Positions 49,448 through 57,188 of a stretch of DNA of 64,000 nucleotides are shown here, in pieces. A program made the translations under genes and the position numbers. The DNA is taken from positions 27,151 to 91,150 of the forward strand of contig MHRQ01000020.1 of assembly GCA_001821015.1 (NCBI GenBank), in the 5' to 3' direction. The first letter of the stretch is position 1. Each line of letters starts with the position of its first letter. The stretch comes from Candidatus Taylorbacteria bacterium RIFCSPHIGHO2_02_FULL_46_13 (lineage in GTDB: Bacteria > Patescibacteriota > Minisyncoccia > Phycocordibacterales > DSPV01). The notes under the pieces are model-generated. The model saw only the letters and a program-made list of their open reading frames with translations, had not been told where the DNA came from and searched no databases.

Positions 49448-49696
49448 CTACCACTTGTTGATTTTACGTACCACTTTTCGTTTCAGATTCAAGTATGATC
49501 GGGTTGCTCTCTGTTCAAGCTCAGGAGAGAGGACATGCAAAAGCTCACGCCCGAGGATTCGGTATTGACCACCGACCTTATTGGCGCGTATCATCCCGTT
49601 TTTAAGAAGTCGCTTCATAGTGCTCTTGCTCACTTTGAGAAGCTTCTGGGTTTCTGCGGTTGTATAGACCACTCCTGGCCTTATCTCTTCGTTCAT
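49448..49696 (-). CDS. Small excisionase/MerR-like HTH DNA-binding protein
   Basis: The 82-residue protein has an HTH_17-type domain. VYTTAETQKLLKVSKSTMKRLLKNGMIRANKVG is the helix-turn-helix with a wing, then QYRILGRELLHVL, then a basic C-terminal tail. It is the first gene of a minus-strand run that continues through gmd, wzm/wzt and about 19 further sugar genes. The promoter 6 bp upstream contains two direct AGGTGTCAA repeats overlapping its -35, which could be an operator for this protein. Autoregulation and control of the operon are inferences from position. Confidence 0.8.
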   Translation of the reverse strand: MNEEIRPGVVYTTAETQKLLKVSKSTMKRLLKNGMIRANKVGGQYRILGRELLHVLSPELEQRATRSYLNLKRKVVRKINKW

Positions 49697-49702
49697 AACC
49701 CT

Positions 49703-49731
49703 AGTATAGGGCAGGTGTCAAAAGGTGTCAA
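49703..49731 (-). promoter_or_regulatory. Strong promoter with direct repeats, heading the 19-kb operon
   Basis: On the minus strand TTGACA (49731-49726), a 17-bp spacer and TATACT (49708-49703) form a near-consensus sigma-70 promoter. The -10 ends 6 bp before the HTH gene's ATG, so the mRNA would be essentially leaderless. Two direct copies of AGGTGTCAA (plus strand 49713-49731) overlap the -35 and spacer, a probable regulator site. Confidence 0.7.
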
Positions 49732-49884
49732 GTAGGTTCACATCTATAGAGACACATGATTAAGTATCAGTCAATTATTTTTTTCGTGTTTTCTTTATTG
49801 GGTGTGGTAGGGTGTATTCGGACAAACAGTTTCCCACGCGGATGCGTGACTTTAAACTGTGTTTGAACTTTAACAAGGAGTGTT

Positions 49885-50880
49885 ATGTTGAATAAAATTA
49901 TACCTTTCAAGCGCGTGCTGATCACGGGCATCTCTGGGTCTGGCGGCAGTTATCTCGCCGAGTACATAGTCCAGAATCATCCGGAGGTTGAAATTCACGG
50001 ATTGTCACGCTGGCACAGCACGACAAACCATGACAATCTGCATGCGGTACGTGATCGTGTAGTCATACACGAATGTGATTTGCTGGACTCTTTATCCATC
50101 TTAGCTGCGCTTGAGAAGAGCCAGCCTGACGCCATTTTTCATTTGGCCTCGCACGCCAATGTTCGTGCCTCGTTTCAGACACCGGTGGCTGTCTTGGAAA
50201 ATAATATTCTCGGTACCGTCAACCTATTTGAGGCAGTTCGTTCCGTCGGTGTCCTGCCGCGGTTCTTGCTGTGTAGCAGTTCGGAAGTGTACGGCCAGGT
50301 AAGCCGGGAGAATGGACCGATTAACGAGGATACGCGTATACGCCCCGTGAGTCCCTATGCCGTTTCAAAAGCGACACAGGACATGTTGGGATACTACTAC
50401 TTCGTTGCCTACAAGATTCCCGTTATCATCACTCGCATGTATGCATATCTGAATATGCTACGTGCCGACCTATTTGCTACCGCTTTTGCGCGACAGATTG
50501 CCCGCATAGAGCTTGGTTTGCAAAAGGAGCTTGTGCATGGGAATCTTGACTCCATTCGGACCATCATTGACGTGCGCGATGCGATGCGCGCATACTGGGA
50601 AGCACTACTTCACTGTGAGCCTGGCGAGGCTTACAACATCGGAGGCGATACGGTGAAATCAGTGCGCGAAGTGTTGAATGACCTGGTATCGTTAGCTAAG
50701 GTTCCTATACCGATGCGTGAGGAACAAACGCTTCTGCGTCCGGCTGACGTTACTAATCAAATCCCGAACACAAAGAAATTTCGGGACGCGACGGGCTGGA
50801 AGCCGCACTACTCTTTCCAAGAGAGTCTCACGGACTTGCTCGCGCACGTTCGTACTGAAGTTGCAAAGGAAGAACGGTAG
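49885..50880 (+). CDS. GDP-4-keto-6-deoxymannose reductase-like (Rmd-type) dehydrogenase
   Basis: The 331-residue extended short-chain dehydrogenase resembles Rmd and the GDP-mannose dehydratase-like group. It has RVLITGISGSGGSYLAEYIV, FHLASHANVRASFQTP, CSSSEVYG, SPYAVSKATQDML with the catalytic Tyr-x3-Lys, and LLRPADVTNQIPNTKKFRDATGWKP. It would reduce GDP-4-keto-6-deoxymannose (from gmd) to GDP-D-rhamnose, or be a related dehydratase. It is divergent from the HTH/gmd operon and has a clear AAGGAGTG ribosome site. A hairpin with ACAGTTT/AAACTGT arms lies in its leader. A terminator follows. Confidence 0.78.
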   Translation: MLNKIIPFKRVLITGISGSGGSYLAEYIVQNHPEVEIHGLSRWHSTTNHDNLHAVRDRVVIHECDLLDSLSILAALEKSQPDAIFHLASHANVRASFQTPVAVLENNILGTVNLFEAVRSVGVLPRFLLCSSSEVYGQVSRENGPINEDTRIRPVSPYAVSKATQDMLGYYYFVAYKIPVIITRMYAYLNMLRADLFATAFARQIARIELGLQKELVHGNLDSIRTIIDVRDAMRAYWEALLHCEPGEAYNIGGDTVKSVREVLNDLVSLAKVPIPMREEQTLLRPADVTNQIPNTKKFRDATGWKPHYSFQESLTDLLAHVRTEVAKEER

Positions 50881-50884
50881 ATTG

Positions 50885-50913
50885 AAGGGTGGACACCAAG
50901 TCCACCCTTTTTT
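50885..50913 (+). terminator. Rho-independent terminator
   Basis: AAGGGTGGAC can pair with GTCCACCCTT around a short loop and is followed by six T residues, 4 bp after the stop codon of the Rmd-like gene. Confidence 0.88.
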
Positions 50914-51000
50914 AATGCGTGCGACATGGTGATGGAGAGTTTAGAAACAAACTCCCTCTTGTCCTACCCCGCACCTCTGGCGCGGGTCAAGACGAGTACT

Positions 51001-51522
51001 TTACGGGTCCAAGACTCCGCCCTGCGGTTTAATACTCTTTATTTTTTCAATAATCTTTGTGGTTGAAATTGCTTCAAACTCCGGTGGGCAAGCTCGCTCA
51101 AGTATAACGAGCTTTGTTGGAGAACTTTTCAGCAGTTCACGTCGCTTCGGTATATCAAATGCGTCGGTAGTGATGACGTAGTAATCTGGCTTAAGCGTGC
51201 TGAACACTGAATTGAGTCCACTTAAAAGGTCCGTACTGAGAAGATTTTGATCAAGAAGAGCGTACGTCACTGATTTTATAGAGGAAACCATCTTAAGCCG
51301 TATATGTTGGTTTAAAACAGGGCGTTCCGCTCCTTTATATATGCGCAAAATGGAATCATTTCCGACCATTACGACAAGAATATCGCCGTATTTTTTACAA
51401 TCTTCAAAGAAAAGAACATGGCCGGCATGTGTCAGGTCAAAGCTACCAGAGCAAAATACAATCTTCTCATCCTTATGTTTCTCTCTGATAGAAGAGAGCT
51501 CTTTACCATCAATGATACTCAT
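51001..51522 (-). CDS. RfaE2/TagD-like nucleotidyltransferase
   Basis: The 173-residue protein has KIVFCSGSFDLTHAGHVLFF, with the HxGH-like motif of the cytidylyltransferase superfamily, and DILVVMVGND. The C-terminal half has DYYVITTDAFDIPKRRELL and EAISTTKIIEKI, in which the ISTT(S/T) motif completes the site. Members activate heptose-, glycerol- or ribitol-phosphate with CTP or ATP. It might pair with the PfkB kinase at 25460. ATG at 51522 is preferred over the frame opening at 51603, and a TATACT box lies upstream on the minus strand. Confidence 0.82.
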   Translation of the reverse strand: MSIIDGKELSSIREKHKDEKIVFCSGSFDLTHAGHVLFFEDCKKYGDILVVMVGNDSILRIYKGAERPVLNQHIRLKMVSSIKSVTYALLDQNLLSTDLLSGLNSVFSTLKPDYYVITTDAFDIPKRRELLKSSPTKLVILERACPPEFEAISTTKIIEKIKSIKPQGGVLDP

Positions 51523-51759
51523 GATAGGTATGTAGTATAGGACAGGCGGGCCTTCTTTAAAAGAGTGTGTGAAAATAATTGCAGGTATGCTTTTGTATAA
51601 CACGACCGCGCGAGAAAGTCTTCTCTGTCTGTAGTGCGCAGGGATTTGACTGTGGGTTGCAAGAAATGGTAGGTTGACTCCAGATTTGCATGTTGTTGTG
51701 CAACATTAGATTGATGGTTCAACTAACACACCAACGATAACTACCCAACAAAAAGGTGG

Positions 51760-52317
51760 ATGATGAAAATCCGAAAAGCACACGAGGTGAAAACTATTCT
51801 GGAGAGAAGGGACCAGAAGGTTTTTGAACAGTTGTTTACGCTTGAAGATGGTAGCTCGTATAACCCTCTTATGTATGGCGTTACGTTAGAGAACTATCCT
51901 GTTCTCATTATGCCTGTTACGAAAGATAAACAGGTAATCGTGCTCAAGCAGTTTCGGTATGCAGCAGAAAAGGTGATACTGGAATTTCCAGGAGGGTGGC
52001 CAAAATCAGGAGAAACACCCCAGCAAGCTCTTCGCTCCGAGCTCGTTGAAGAGTCGGGGTATAAAGCGGGAAGGGTGATCCAGTTAACCAAAAAGCTTTG
52101 GTTTGAACCCGCGCACACTCGAGTGTTCTATGTTCCATTTCTTGCGTTGGACTGCGTGTTAGAAAGAAATCCGAAACCTGACCGATTGGAACACATTGAG
52201 GTGCTCAAGATTCCCCTTGATACGTGGATTGCCATGATTCAGAACGGGGAAGTTGAAGACGACAAGAGCATCGCCATCACCTTTCTGGCACTGACGCATT
52301 TGAAAGGTGCGGTCTAA
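51760..52317 (+). CDS. Nudix hydrolase, ADP-ribose pyrophosphatase-like
   Basis: The 185-residue protein carries a Nudix box in GGWPKSGETPQQALRSELVEESGY. The usual REUxEE is SELVEE, with Ser replacing the Arg, while the metal-binding glutamates remain. The surrounding fold (NYPVLIMPVTKDKQVIVLKQFRYA at the start, FEPAHTRVFYVPFLALDC after the box) is that of ADP-sugar pyrophosphatases, which hydrolyse nucleoside-diphosphate sugars. ATG ATG at 51760/51763 offers two starts with an AGGTGG ribosome site. It has a strong terminator and so is a single-gene unit. Confidence 0.82.
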   Translation: MMKIRKAHEVKTILERRDQKVFEQLFTLEDGSSYNPLMYGVTLENYPVLIMPVTKDKQVIVLKQFRYAAEKVILEFPGGWPKSGETPQQALRSELVEESGYKAGRVIQLTKKLWFEPAHTRVFYVPFLALDCVLERNPKPDRLEHIEVLKIPLDTWIAMIQNGEVEDDKSIAITFLALTHLKGAV

Positions 52318-52322
52318 AGTTA

Positions 52323-52356
52323 AATCTTGCAGCGAAACAAAGCTGCAAGATTTTTT
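52323..52356 (+). terminator. Rho-independent terminator
   Basis: AATCTTGCAGC pairs with GCTGCAAGATT around an eight-base loop and is followed by a T-run, immediately after the Nudix gene. Confidence 0.88.
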
Positions 52357-52519
52357 ATTGCCGAGGAGAACAGCAACAAAAGGTTGAGGAGCGAATGCGT
52401 AGCGCTCCGAAAGACATGGTGATGTAGTTTTGAATCTTTGACGAAAAAACTAGCCACAAGGTGTAGTGAGCCTGTACGGTTTAATATTCTTTATTTCTTT
52501 CCAATACTTACGTGTAGAT
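52357..52519. other. Non-coding part of the Nudix-to-radical-SAM gap
   Basis: No gene is seen. A CAGCAACAAAAGG stretch near 52370 faintly resembles the palindromic dispersed repeat but is too short to be sure, and a degenerate AAAGAC region follows. The promoter for the next gene lies just after this stretch. Confidence 0.3.
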
Positions 52520-52548
52520 TTGTACGCCATTCATCAGCATGGTATAGT
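52520..52548 (+). promoter_or_regulatory. Candidate promoter of the radical SAM gene
   Basis: TTGTAC (52520-52525), a 17-bp spacer and TATAGT (52543-52548) lie about 117 bp before the start codon, leaving a long 5' leader. Confidence 0.55.
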
Positions 52549-52665
52549 CGCACCAGATTCACTAATGCTAATGACTTGTTCATATGGTTTTGCGTGCGCA
52601 GATGCGACATGTAAACGGGAATGAATCCTATATGAAAGCACATTGACACTCAAAGAAAGGTTAGT

Positions 52666-54207
52666 ATGCAGCCTAGAAAACTTGACGTATTGTTCGTTAA
52701 TCCTGACTCATCTTTCAAGGCGTATCAGGCATTAAGCAAAGATTTTTCGGCAATAGAGCCGCCCACGTGGGCGTTACTGTTAGCCCAGAGTTGTCGGGCC
52801 AAAGGTTTTGGTGTCGGTATTTTGGACTGTGGTGCCGAACGACTGGGCATTAATGATTCAATTGAACGCATTATTGGCGCAGACCCACGATTAGTCTGTT
52901 TTGTGGTGTACGGTCAAAACCCGAATTCTGGCACTACAAATATGGCCGGTGCGCACGATTTGTGTGCACAGCTAAAGGAACAGTATCCTCAATATGTCAC
53001 CTGCTTCGTAGGTTCTCACACCAGTGCCTTGCCTAAAGAAGTGCTGGCGTGGGATTGCGTAGATTTCGTTCTCTTGAATGAAGGTGTCTATGCACTTCAT
53101 AACGTGCTCCAAACAGATCTGAAAGAACATATTGAGCAGGTTAAGGGCATCGGCTACAAAAAGCAGGGTGTCTTGATCTTGAATCCCCCCGAGCGTGTCG
53201 TGCCGCAAGATCGGATGGACGTAGACCTGCCGGGGTATGCGTGGGATCTTCTTCCGTATCGTGAAAAACCTCTTGACTTGTATCGGTCGCATTTCTGGCA
53301 TGCGGAGTTCAATCATGAACTTCGTACTCCATTCGTTGCACTCTACACGGGACTTGGGTGCAAGTTCAAATGTGACTTCTGCATGGTTAACATTGTCAAC
53401 CGTGTTGATAATACTGACGGAGTTGTCGCTTCTCACTCACCGACCGTGCGCTTCTGGTCGCCAGAGTTTATGATTGGAGAATTTGAGAAACTTGCTGAAC
53501 TGGGGGTCAAGACGGTCAGGATTTCAGACGAAATGTTTTTCCTTAATCGGAAATTCTTTGAACCGTTGTTGAATCTGGTTGTGGAACGCGGTTTCAAATT
53601 CCGCATGTGGGCGTACTCTCGCATAGATACTGTTCAACCACAGCATTTAGATCTGTTTAAACGCGCGGGTATTAATTGGCTCGCACTTGGAATTGAGGCT
53701 GCCAATCTGGTCATCCGACAAGAAGTCTCCAAGGGTTCTTTCAAGGATATGAGCATCCGCAAAGTAGTAAGCGAGATTGGTCGGCATGACATGAATATAA
53801 TTGCCAATTATATTTTCGGTCTTCCTGACGACAGTCTTAAAACGATGCAAGAAACACTGGACTTATCCTTGGAGTTGAATACTGAAACCGCAAACATGTT
53901 TCCTTGTCAGGGCTTGCCTGGTAGCGCGCTGTACTACCTCGCGAAAAGCAACGGGTGGGCCTTGCCGGATTCTTATGCCGGGTATGCATTTCTTTCTTAT
54001 GAGAGCCAACCGTTGCCTACGAAATATTGTACGGCGGCAGAAGTGCTCCGTTTTCGGGATGATGCGTGGAAAAAATACTTCTCTAATCCTGCGTATCTCA
54101 GCCTTGTGGAACGCAAATTCGGTGCCAACCAACGACGCAACGTTGAGGCTATGTCAAAAATCAAGCTTCGTCGCAAGCTTCTCGGTGATCCGCCTCCAGG
54201 GCCGTAG
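52666..54207 (+). CDS. B12-binding-domain radical SAM protein
   Basis: The 513-residue protein has an N-terminal cobalamin-binding-like domain (about residues 1-180, VLFVNPDSSFK, then GVGILDCGAERLG, then CFVVYGQNP). The radical SAM core has GCKFKCDFC with Cys232, Cys236 and Cys239 binding the iron-sulfur cluster, followed by VKTVRISDEMFF and WLALGIEAAN. Members do difficult methylations or C-C bond chemistry. Its role here is unknown; position among glycan genes suggests sugar or lipid tailoring. An AAAGG ribosome site precedes ATG, and the gene is downstream of its own promoter. Confidence 0.82.
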   Translation: MQPRKLDVLFVNPDSSFKAYQALSKDFSAIEPPTWALLLAQSCRAKGFGVGILDCGAERLGINDSIERIIGADPRLVCFVVYGQNPNSGTTNMAGAHDLCAQLKEQYPQYVTCFVGSHTSALPKEVLAWDCVDFVLLNEGVYALHNVLQTDLKEHIEQVKGIGYKKQGVLILNPPERVVPQDRMDVDLPGYAWDLLPYREKPLDLYRSHFWHAEFNHELRTPFVALYTGLGCKFKCDFCMVNIVNRVDNTDGVVASHSPTVRFWSPEFMIGEFEKLAELGVKTVRISDEMFFLNRKFFEPLLNLVVERGFKFRMWAYSRIDTVQPQHLDLFKRAGINWLALGIEAANLVIRQEVSKGSFKDMSIRKVVSEIGRHDMNIIANYIFGLPDDSLKTMQETLDLSLELNTETANMFPCQGLPGSALYYLAKSNGWALPDSYAGYAFLSYESQPLPTKYCTAAEVLRFRDDAWKKYFSNPAYLSLVERKFGANQRRNVEAMSKIKLRRKLLGDPPPGP

Positions 54208-54224
54208 GCCGAGATATATGTTCT

Positions 54225-54314
54225 TTATTGCCTAGCGAGCGAGGGGGAGAGAAAAAGTATCTTCTTTTTCTCTCCCGAGCGAGCGACGGCAACAAAGGGT
54301 TTACTACCCTTTAT
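54225..54314 (+). repeat. Palindromic dispersed repeat, copy 4 (90 bp)
   Basis: The short form lacks the GC-rich extension of copies 2 and 3. It retains the hairpin (GGAGAGAAAAAG with its complement around a six-base loop), AGCGAGCGACGGCAACAAAGGG and ACCCTTTAT. It starts 18 bp after the radical SAM stop, and a terminator follows it. Confidence 0.75.
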
Positions 54315-54327
54315 GCACTATTCAATG

Positions 54328-54358
54328 AGCCGCGTGATCCACATCGCGCGGCTTTTTT
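54328..54358 (+). terminator. Rho-independent terminator
   Basis: AGCCGCG pairs with CGCGGCT, followed by six T residues. It ends the unit containing the radical SAM gene. Confidence 0.7.
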
Positions 54359-54381
54359 GTGTTCGTATAACCCGGTGTTCC

Positions 54382-54409
54382 TTGCTTACTAGATATGTTT
54401 TGGTATAGT
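54382..54409 (+). promoter_or_regulatory. Candidate promoter of the ligase gene
   Basis: TTGCTT (54382-54387), a 16-bp spacer and TATAGT (54404-54409) lie 13 bp before the preferred ATG at 54423, leaving a leader of only a few bases. Confidence 0.5.
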
Positions 54410-54422
54410 ATTGCCTACATTC

Positions 54423-56675
54423 ATGACGGTCAATAAATATCTCAAGTATTTTATCATCGCGGGACTCCTGCTGTCTCTTTTCATTCCTTTTATTGTAACC
54501 ACACATTCTTTCTTCCCGTTCATCACGGGAAAAAATTTTGCATTCCGTATTATCACGGAAATTATTTTCGGTGTCTGGATCATCCTTGCTTTGTGTGACA
54601 GCACCTACCGCCCGAAGTTCTCGTGGCTCGCCGTATCAGTTGGGATGTTTGTTCTCGTAATCGGCATCGCTGACATTTTTAGCGCGAATCCATACAAGAG
54701 CTTTTGGTCAAACTTTGAGCGCATGGAGGGATACATCACGATTTTGCATTTGGCCGCCTATTTCCTTGTCGCGTCTTGCGTGCTGAACACTGAAAAGCTT
54801 TGGACATTCTTTTTGCAGACGAGTGTAGGGGCGAGCATCATTATGAGCGTGTACGGCATGTTGCAACTGGCTGGAAAGCTTACGATCAATCAAGGCGGTG
54901 TGCGTCTTGACGGTACACTCGGAAACGCTTCCTACCTCGCGGTCTACATGATGTTGAATTTGTTCATCGTGCTCTTTTTGCTTGTGCGGCAGAGAAAAAT
55001 CGTACTGTGGCGATGGGTGTACGGCGTGGCGATAGTTTCCCAGCTTTATATTCTTTACCACACCGCAACGCGAGGCGCGATATTGGGGTCGCTAGGAGGG
55101 GTGCTGATTGCTGGAATATTACTGACGTTGTTTTCCCATATCAAAACACACCGCCGAATTGGGATGGTGGCACTGGGAGTTGTGGTGCTTTTGTTCGCGC
55201 TTGGCGCGACGCTGAAGAATACTGATTTTGTGAAGAATCAACCTTCGTTGGTAAGGCTCACCGATATTTCAACCAGTGAAGCAAAGTCGCGTTTTCTAGT
55301 GTGGGGCATGGCGTGGGAAGGATTTAAAGAAAGCCCCAAAACCATGGTTATCGGCTGGGGGCAGGAGAGTTTTAACTATGTGTTCAACAAATATTACAAC
55401 CCGGCCATGTATGCGCAGGAGCAGTGGTTTGACCGCACGCACGACATTTTCTTTGATTGGTTGGTTGCGGGCGGGGCACTCGGTCTGTTGGGATATCTTT
55501 CCATACTTTTCTTCGCGCTTTATTATATTTGGAAGCAGGGTGAGCTTGATTTTTCGCTGAAACACTGGTTTCGGCGATGGGTTCAATTTTCTAAGGGTCA
55601 GGAAATCCCGCATCTTTTGGAGAAGGTGGTGCTGACGGGCCTCTTGTTTGCGTACGTGTTTCAAAACATTTTCGTTTTTGACAATATCACGAGCTACCTT
55701 CTGTTTTTTGCGCTTCTCGCGTACCTTCATTCCATTTCCGGCCAGCCCATCAAGAAGCTTTCTAAAGACCATTTTCAAATTGAGCAGCGTACGGTCAATA
55801 GCATGCTGGTGCCGCTCGTCGTAGTCGCTACTATTTTTGTCGTTTATATCGCGAATGTAACGCCGATACGCGCGTCCACGAGTCTCATTGACGCGCTCCG
55901 CCCGCAACAAGCGGGTCCGGCAACGAATCTAGATTATTTTAAAAAGACCCTTGCACTCAATTCATTGGGGAACCCCGAGGTTCGCGAACAACTCGCGCAG
56001 GCCACCATTCAAGTCATCTCTGGGCAGTCGGTGGACCTCACGCTTAAACAGCAGTTCTACGATCTGACGCGAAGTGAATTGTTGAAGCAAGTTGATAAAA
56101 CGCCGAATGATGCGCGCTATTATCTTTTTCTTGGATCATTTCTCAACCGTGTGCACAATTATGATGAAGCGCTCACCGCGCTTACGAAAGCCTTTGAGCT
56201 TTCTCCAAAGAAACAGACGATTATGTTTGAGCTCGGTTCAACATACATCAATAAAGGCGACAACGCCAAGGCGCTTGCCCTCATGAAAGCTGCGTTTGAT
56301 CTTGATCAAAGTTTTGCCGAAGCACGAATTATTTATGCGGTTGCTTTGGTGTATGCGAAAGATTTCGCGACTGCCGAGGAGCTGATGCAACCTCTCGCCG
56401 GGACTGCGCGGGAATATGATGATCGGCTGGTAAACGCGTATTCAGCCACAGGACGCCTCAGCACGGTCGTTGATCTTTTAGGCAAGCGGGTTGAACACAA
56501 CCCAAAAGACTCGCAAGCACGATTTAGTCTTGCGGCGGCATATTTGGCGTCAGGTGCGCGAGCGAAAGCGGTTGGGGTATTGCGAACAGTGGTTAAAGAT
56601 TTTTCAGATCAAAAAGATAAAGTAGATCAGGCCAATTATTACATTCAGGAAATTCAGGCGGGGAGAAACCCCTAA
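54423..56675 (+). CDS. O-antigen ligase-domain protein with TPR repeats
   Basis: The 750-residue protein has about twelve transmembrane segments over the first 500 residues, including the Wzy_C/O-antigen-ligase domain. ATRGAILGSLGG lies in a loop, and WFDRTHDIFFDWLVAGGALG carries the conserved His and Arg-rich outer loop. The C-terminal 180 residues are soluble TPR-like helices (NYDEALTALTKAFELSPKK, GDNAKALALMKAAFDL) that may bind partners. It would join a lipid-linked glycan to an acceptor on the outer side of the membrane. A TTG at 54411 is in frame, but ATG at 54423 is chosen because the promoter sits directly upstream. This fusion is frequent in Patescibacteria. Confidence 0.85.
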   Translation: MTVNKYLKYFIIAGLLLSLFIPFIVTTHSFFPFITGKNFAFRIITEIIFGVWIILALCDSTYRPKFSWLAVSVGMFVLVIGIADIFSANPYKSFWSNFERMEGYITILHLAAYFLVASCVLNTEKLWTFFLQTSVGASIIMSVYGMLQLAGKLTINQGGVRLDGTLGNASYLAVYMMLNLFIVLFLLVRQRKIVLWRWVYGVAIVSQLYILYHTATRGAILGSLGGVLIAGILLTLFSHIKTHRRIGMVALGVVVLLFALGATLKNTDFVKNQPSLVRLTDISTSEAKSRFLVWGMAWEGFKESPKTMVIGWGQESFNYVFNKYYNPAMYAQEQWFDRTHDIFFDWLVAGGALGLLGYLSILFFALYYIWKQGELDFSLKHWFRRWVQFSKGQEIPHLLEKVVLTGLLFAYVFQNIFVFDNITSYLLFFALLAYLHSISGQPIKKLSKDHFQIEQRTVNSMLVPLVVVATIFVVYIANVTPIRASTSLIDALRPQQAGPATNLDYFKKTLALNSLGNPEVREQLAQATIQVISGQSVDLTLKQQFYDLTRSELLKQVDKTPNDARYYLFLGSFLNRVHNYDEALTALTKAFELSPKKQTIMFELGSTYINKGDNAKALALMKAAFDLDQSFAEARIIYAVALVYAKDFATAEELMQPLAGTAREYDDRLVNAYSATGRLSTVVDLLGKRVEHNPKDSQARFSLAAAYLASGARAKAVGVLRTVVKDFSDQKDKVDQANYYIQEIQAGRNP

Positions 56676-56704
56676 AAAGCCTAGCGCTTATAGCTTAGGG
56701 CTTT

Positions 56705-56731
56705 GAAAACGAAGGTTGAACCTTCGTTTTT
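56705..56731 (+). terminator. Rho-independent terminator
   Basis: GAAAACGAAGGTTGAACCTT folds back on itself (AAAACGAAGGT with its complement) and a T-run follows, about 30 bp after the ligase gene stop. Confidence 0.85.
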
Positions 56732-56825
56732 ATGGTTTAGGGTACAGGGGAGAGGGTAGAGCATGGTGTTAATAGGCGCGCATTCGGTGAGCGCATTTCC
56801 AAGCTATTGAACCATAACGATTCAT

Positions 56826-56939
56826 TTGACTTTATTAAGCATATATGCTAAGCTCTCCAGTGTGAGTGCTAGCCGACGCTAGCCCTAACGAATGTCTGCG
56901 AAAAACCCAGCGAAAGCGGGGTTTTTCGTTTCTGTTTTT
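56826..56939 (+). ncRNA. Possible small RNA unit
   Basis: TTGACT (about 56827) and a TAAGCT-like -10 with 17-bp spacing lie upstream of an approximately 85-bp stretch. That stretch has a GCTAGC-CGAC-GCTAGC hairpin and ends in a strong terminator (56899-56939). No coding frame is evident. It is only a candidate, since the -10 is poor. Confidence 0.3.
56899..56939 (+). terminator. Rho-independent terminator
   Basis: CGAAAAACCC pairs perfectly with GGGTTTTTCG around a loop with an inner GC-GAAA-GC hairpin; a T-rich tail follows. Confidence 0.75.
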
Positions 56940-56979
56940 AGCCTTTCTGCTATACTATAAGTTGCAACCCAAACAAATT

Positions 56980-57067
56980 TTATTGCCTAGCGAGTGAGCG
57001 AAGAGAAAAAGTATACTCTTTTTCTCTCCCGAGCGAGCGACGGCAACAAAGGGTTTAATACCCTTTA
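56980..57067 (+). repeat. Palindromic dispersed repeat, copy 5 (88 bp)
   Basis: The short form, with a hairpin loop TATACT instead of TATCTT, the AGCGAGCGACGGCAACAAAGGG core and an ACCCTTTAAT end. It lies in the intergenic region before murB. Confidence 0.75.
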
Positions 57068-57093
57068 ATCAAAATTTGAAAACGGGTACATTG

Positions 57094-57170
57094 CGCCAAA
57101 CTATGGCCGGCGGTTGCACTCATATAAGACATTAGTTTTAGGAGCTGGCCCCGCCGGCCATAGTTTGGCG
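57094..57170. repeat. 77-bp inverted repeat with 20-bp perfect arms before murB
   Basis: Arms 57094-57113 and 57151-57170 are perfectly complementary (CGCCAAACTATGGCCGGCGG and its complement). It lies 18 bp before the murB ATG, inside the probable leader, so it could control transcription or translation of murB. It has no T-run and is not a classical terminator. Confidence 0.65.
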
Positions 57171-57188
57171 GAATAGCCTTGTATCCCA

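Larger units (their letters stand above)
56676..57188. other. 513-bp gap before murB
   Basis: No open gene is seen. The gap holds two terminators, a possible small RNA unit, dispersed repeat copy 5, a hairpin at 57094-57170 and a TATACT-like -10 near 56952. The structures are annotated separately. Confidence 0.5.

Noticed and set aside
52353..52395. Possible further copy of the palindromic dispersed repeat
   Set aside because: Only TTATTGCC and CAGCAACAAAAGG are similar and the hairpin is missing, so it could be chance.
55296..55910. 204-codon minus-strand frame
   Set aside because: It is opposite the O-antigen ligase gene and its composition is that of a reversed membrane gene.
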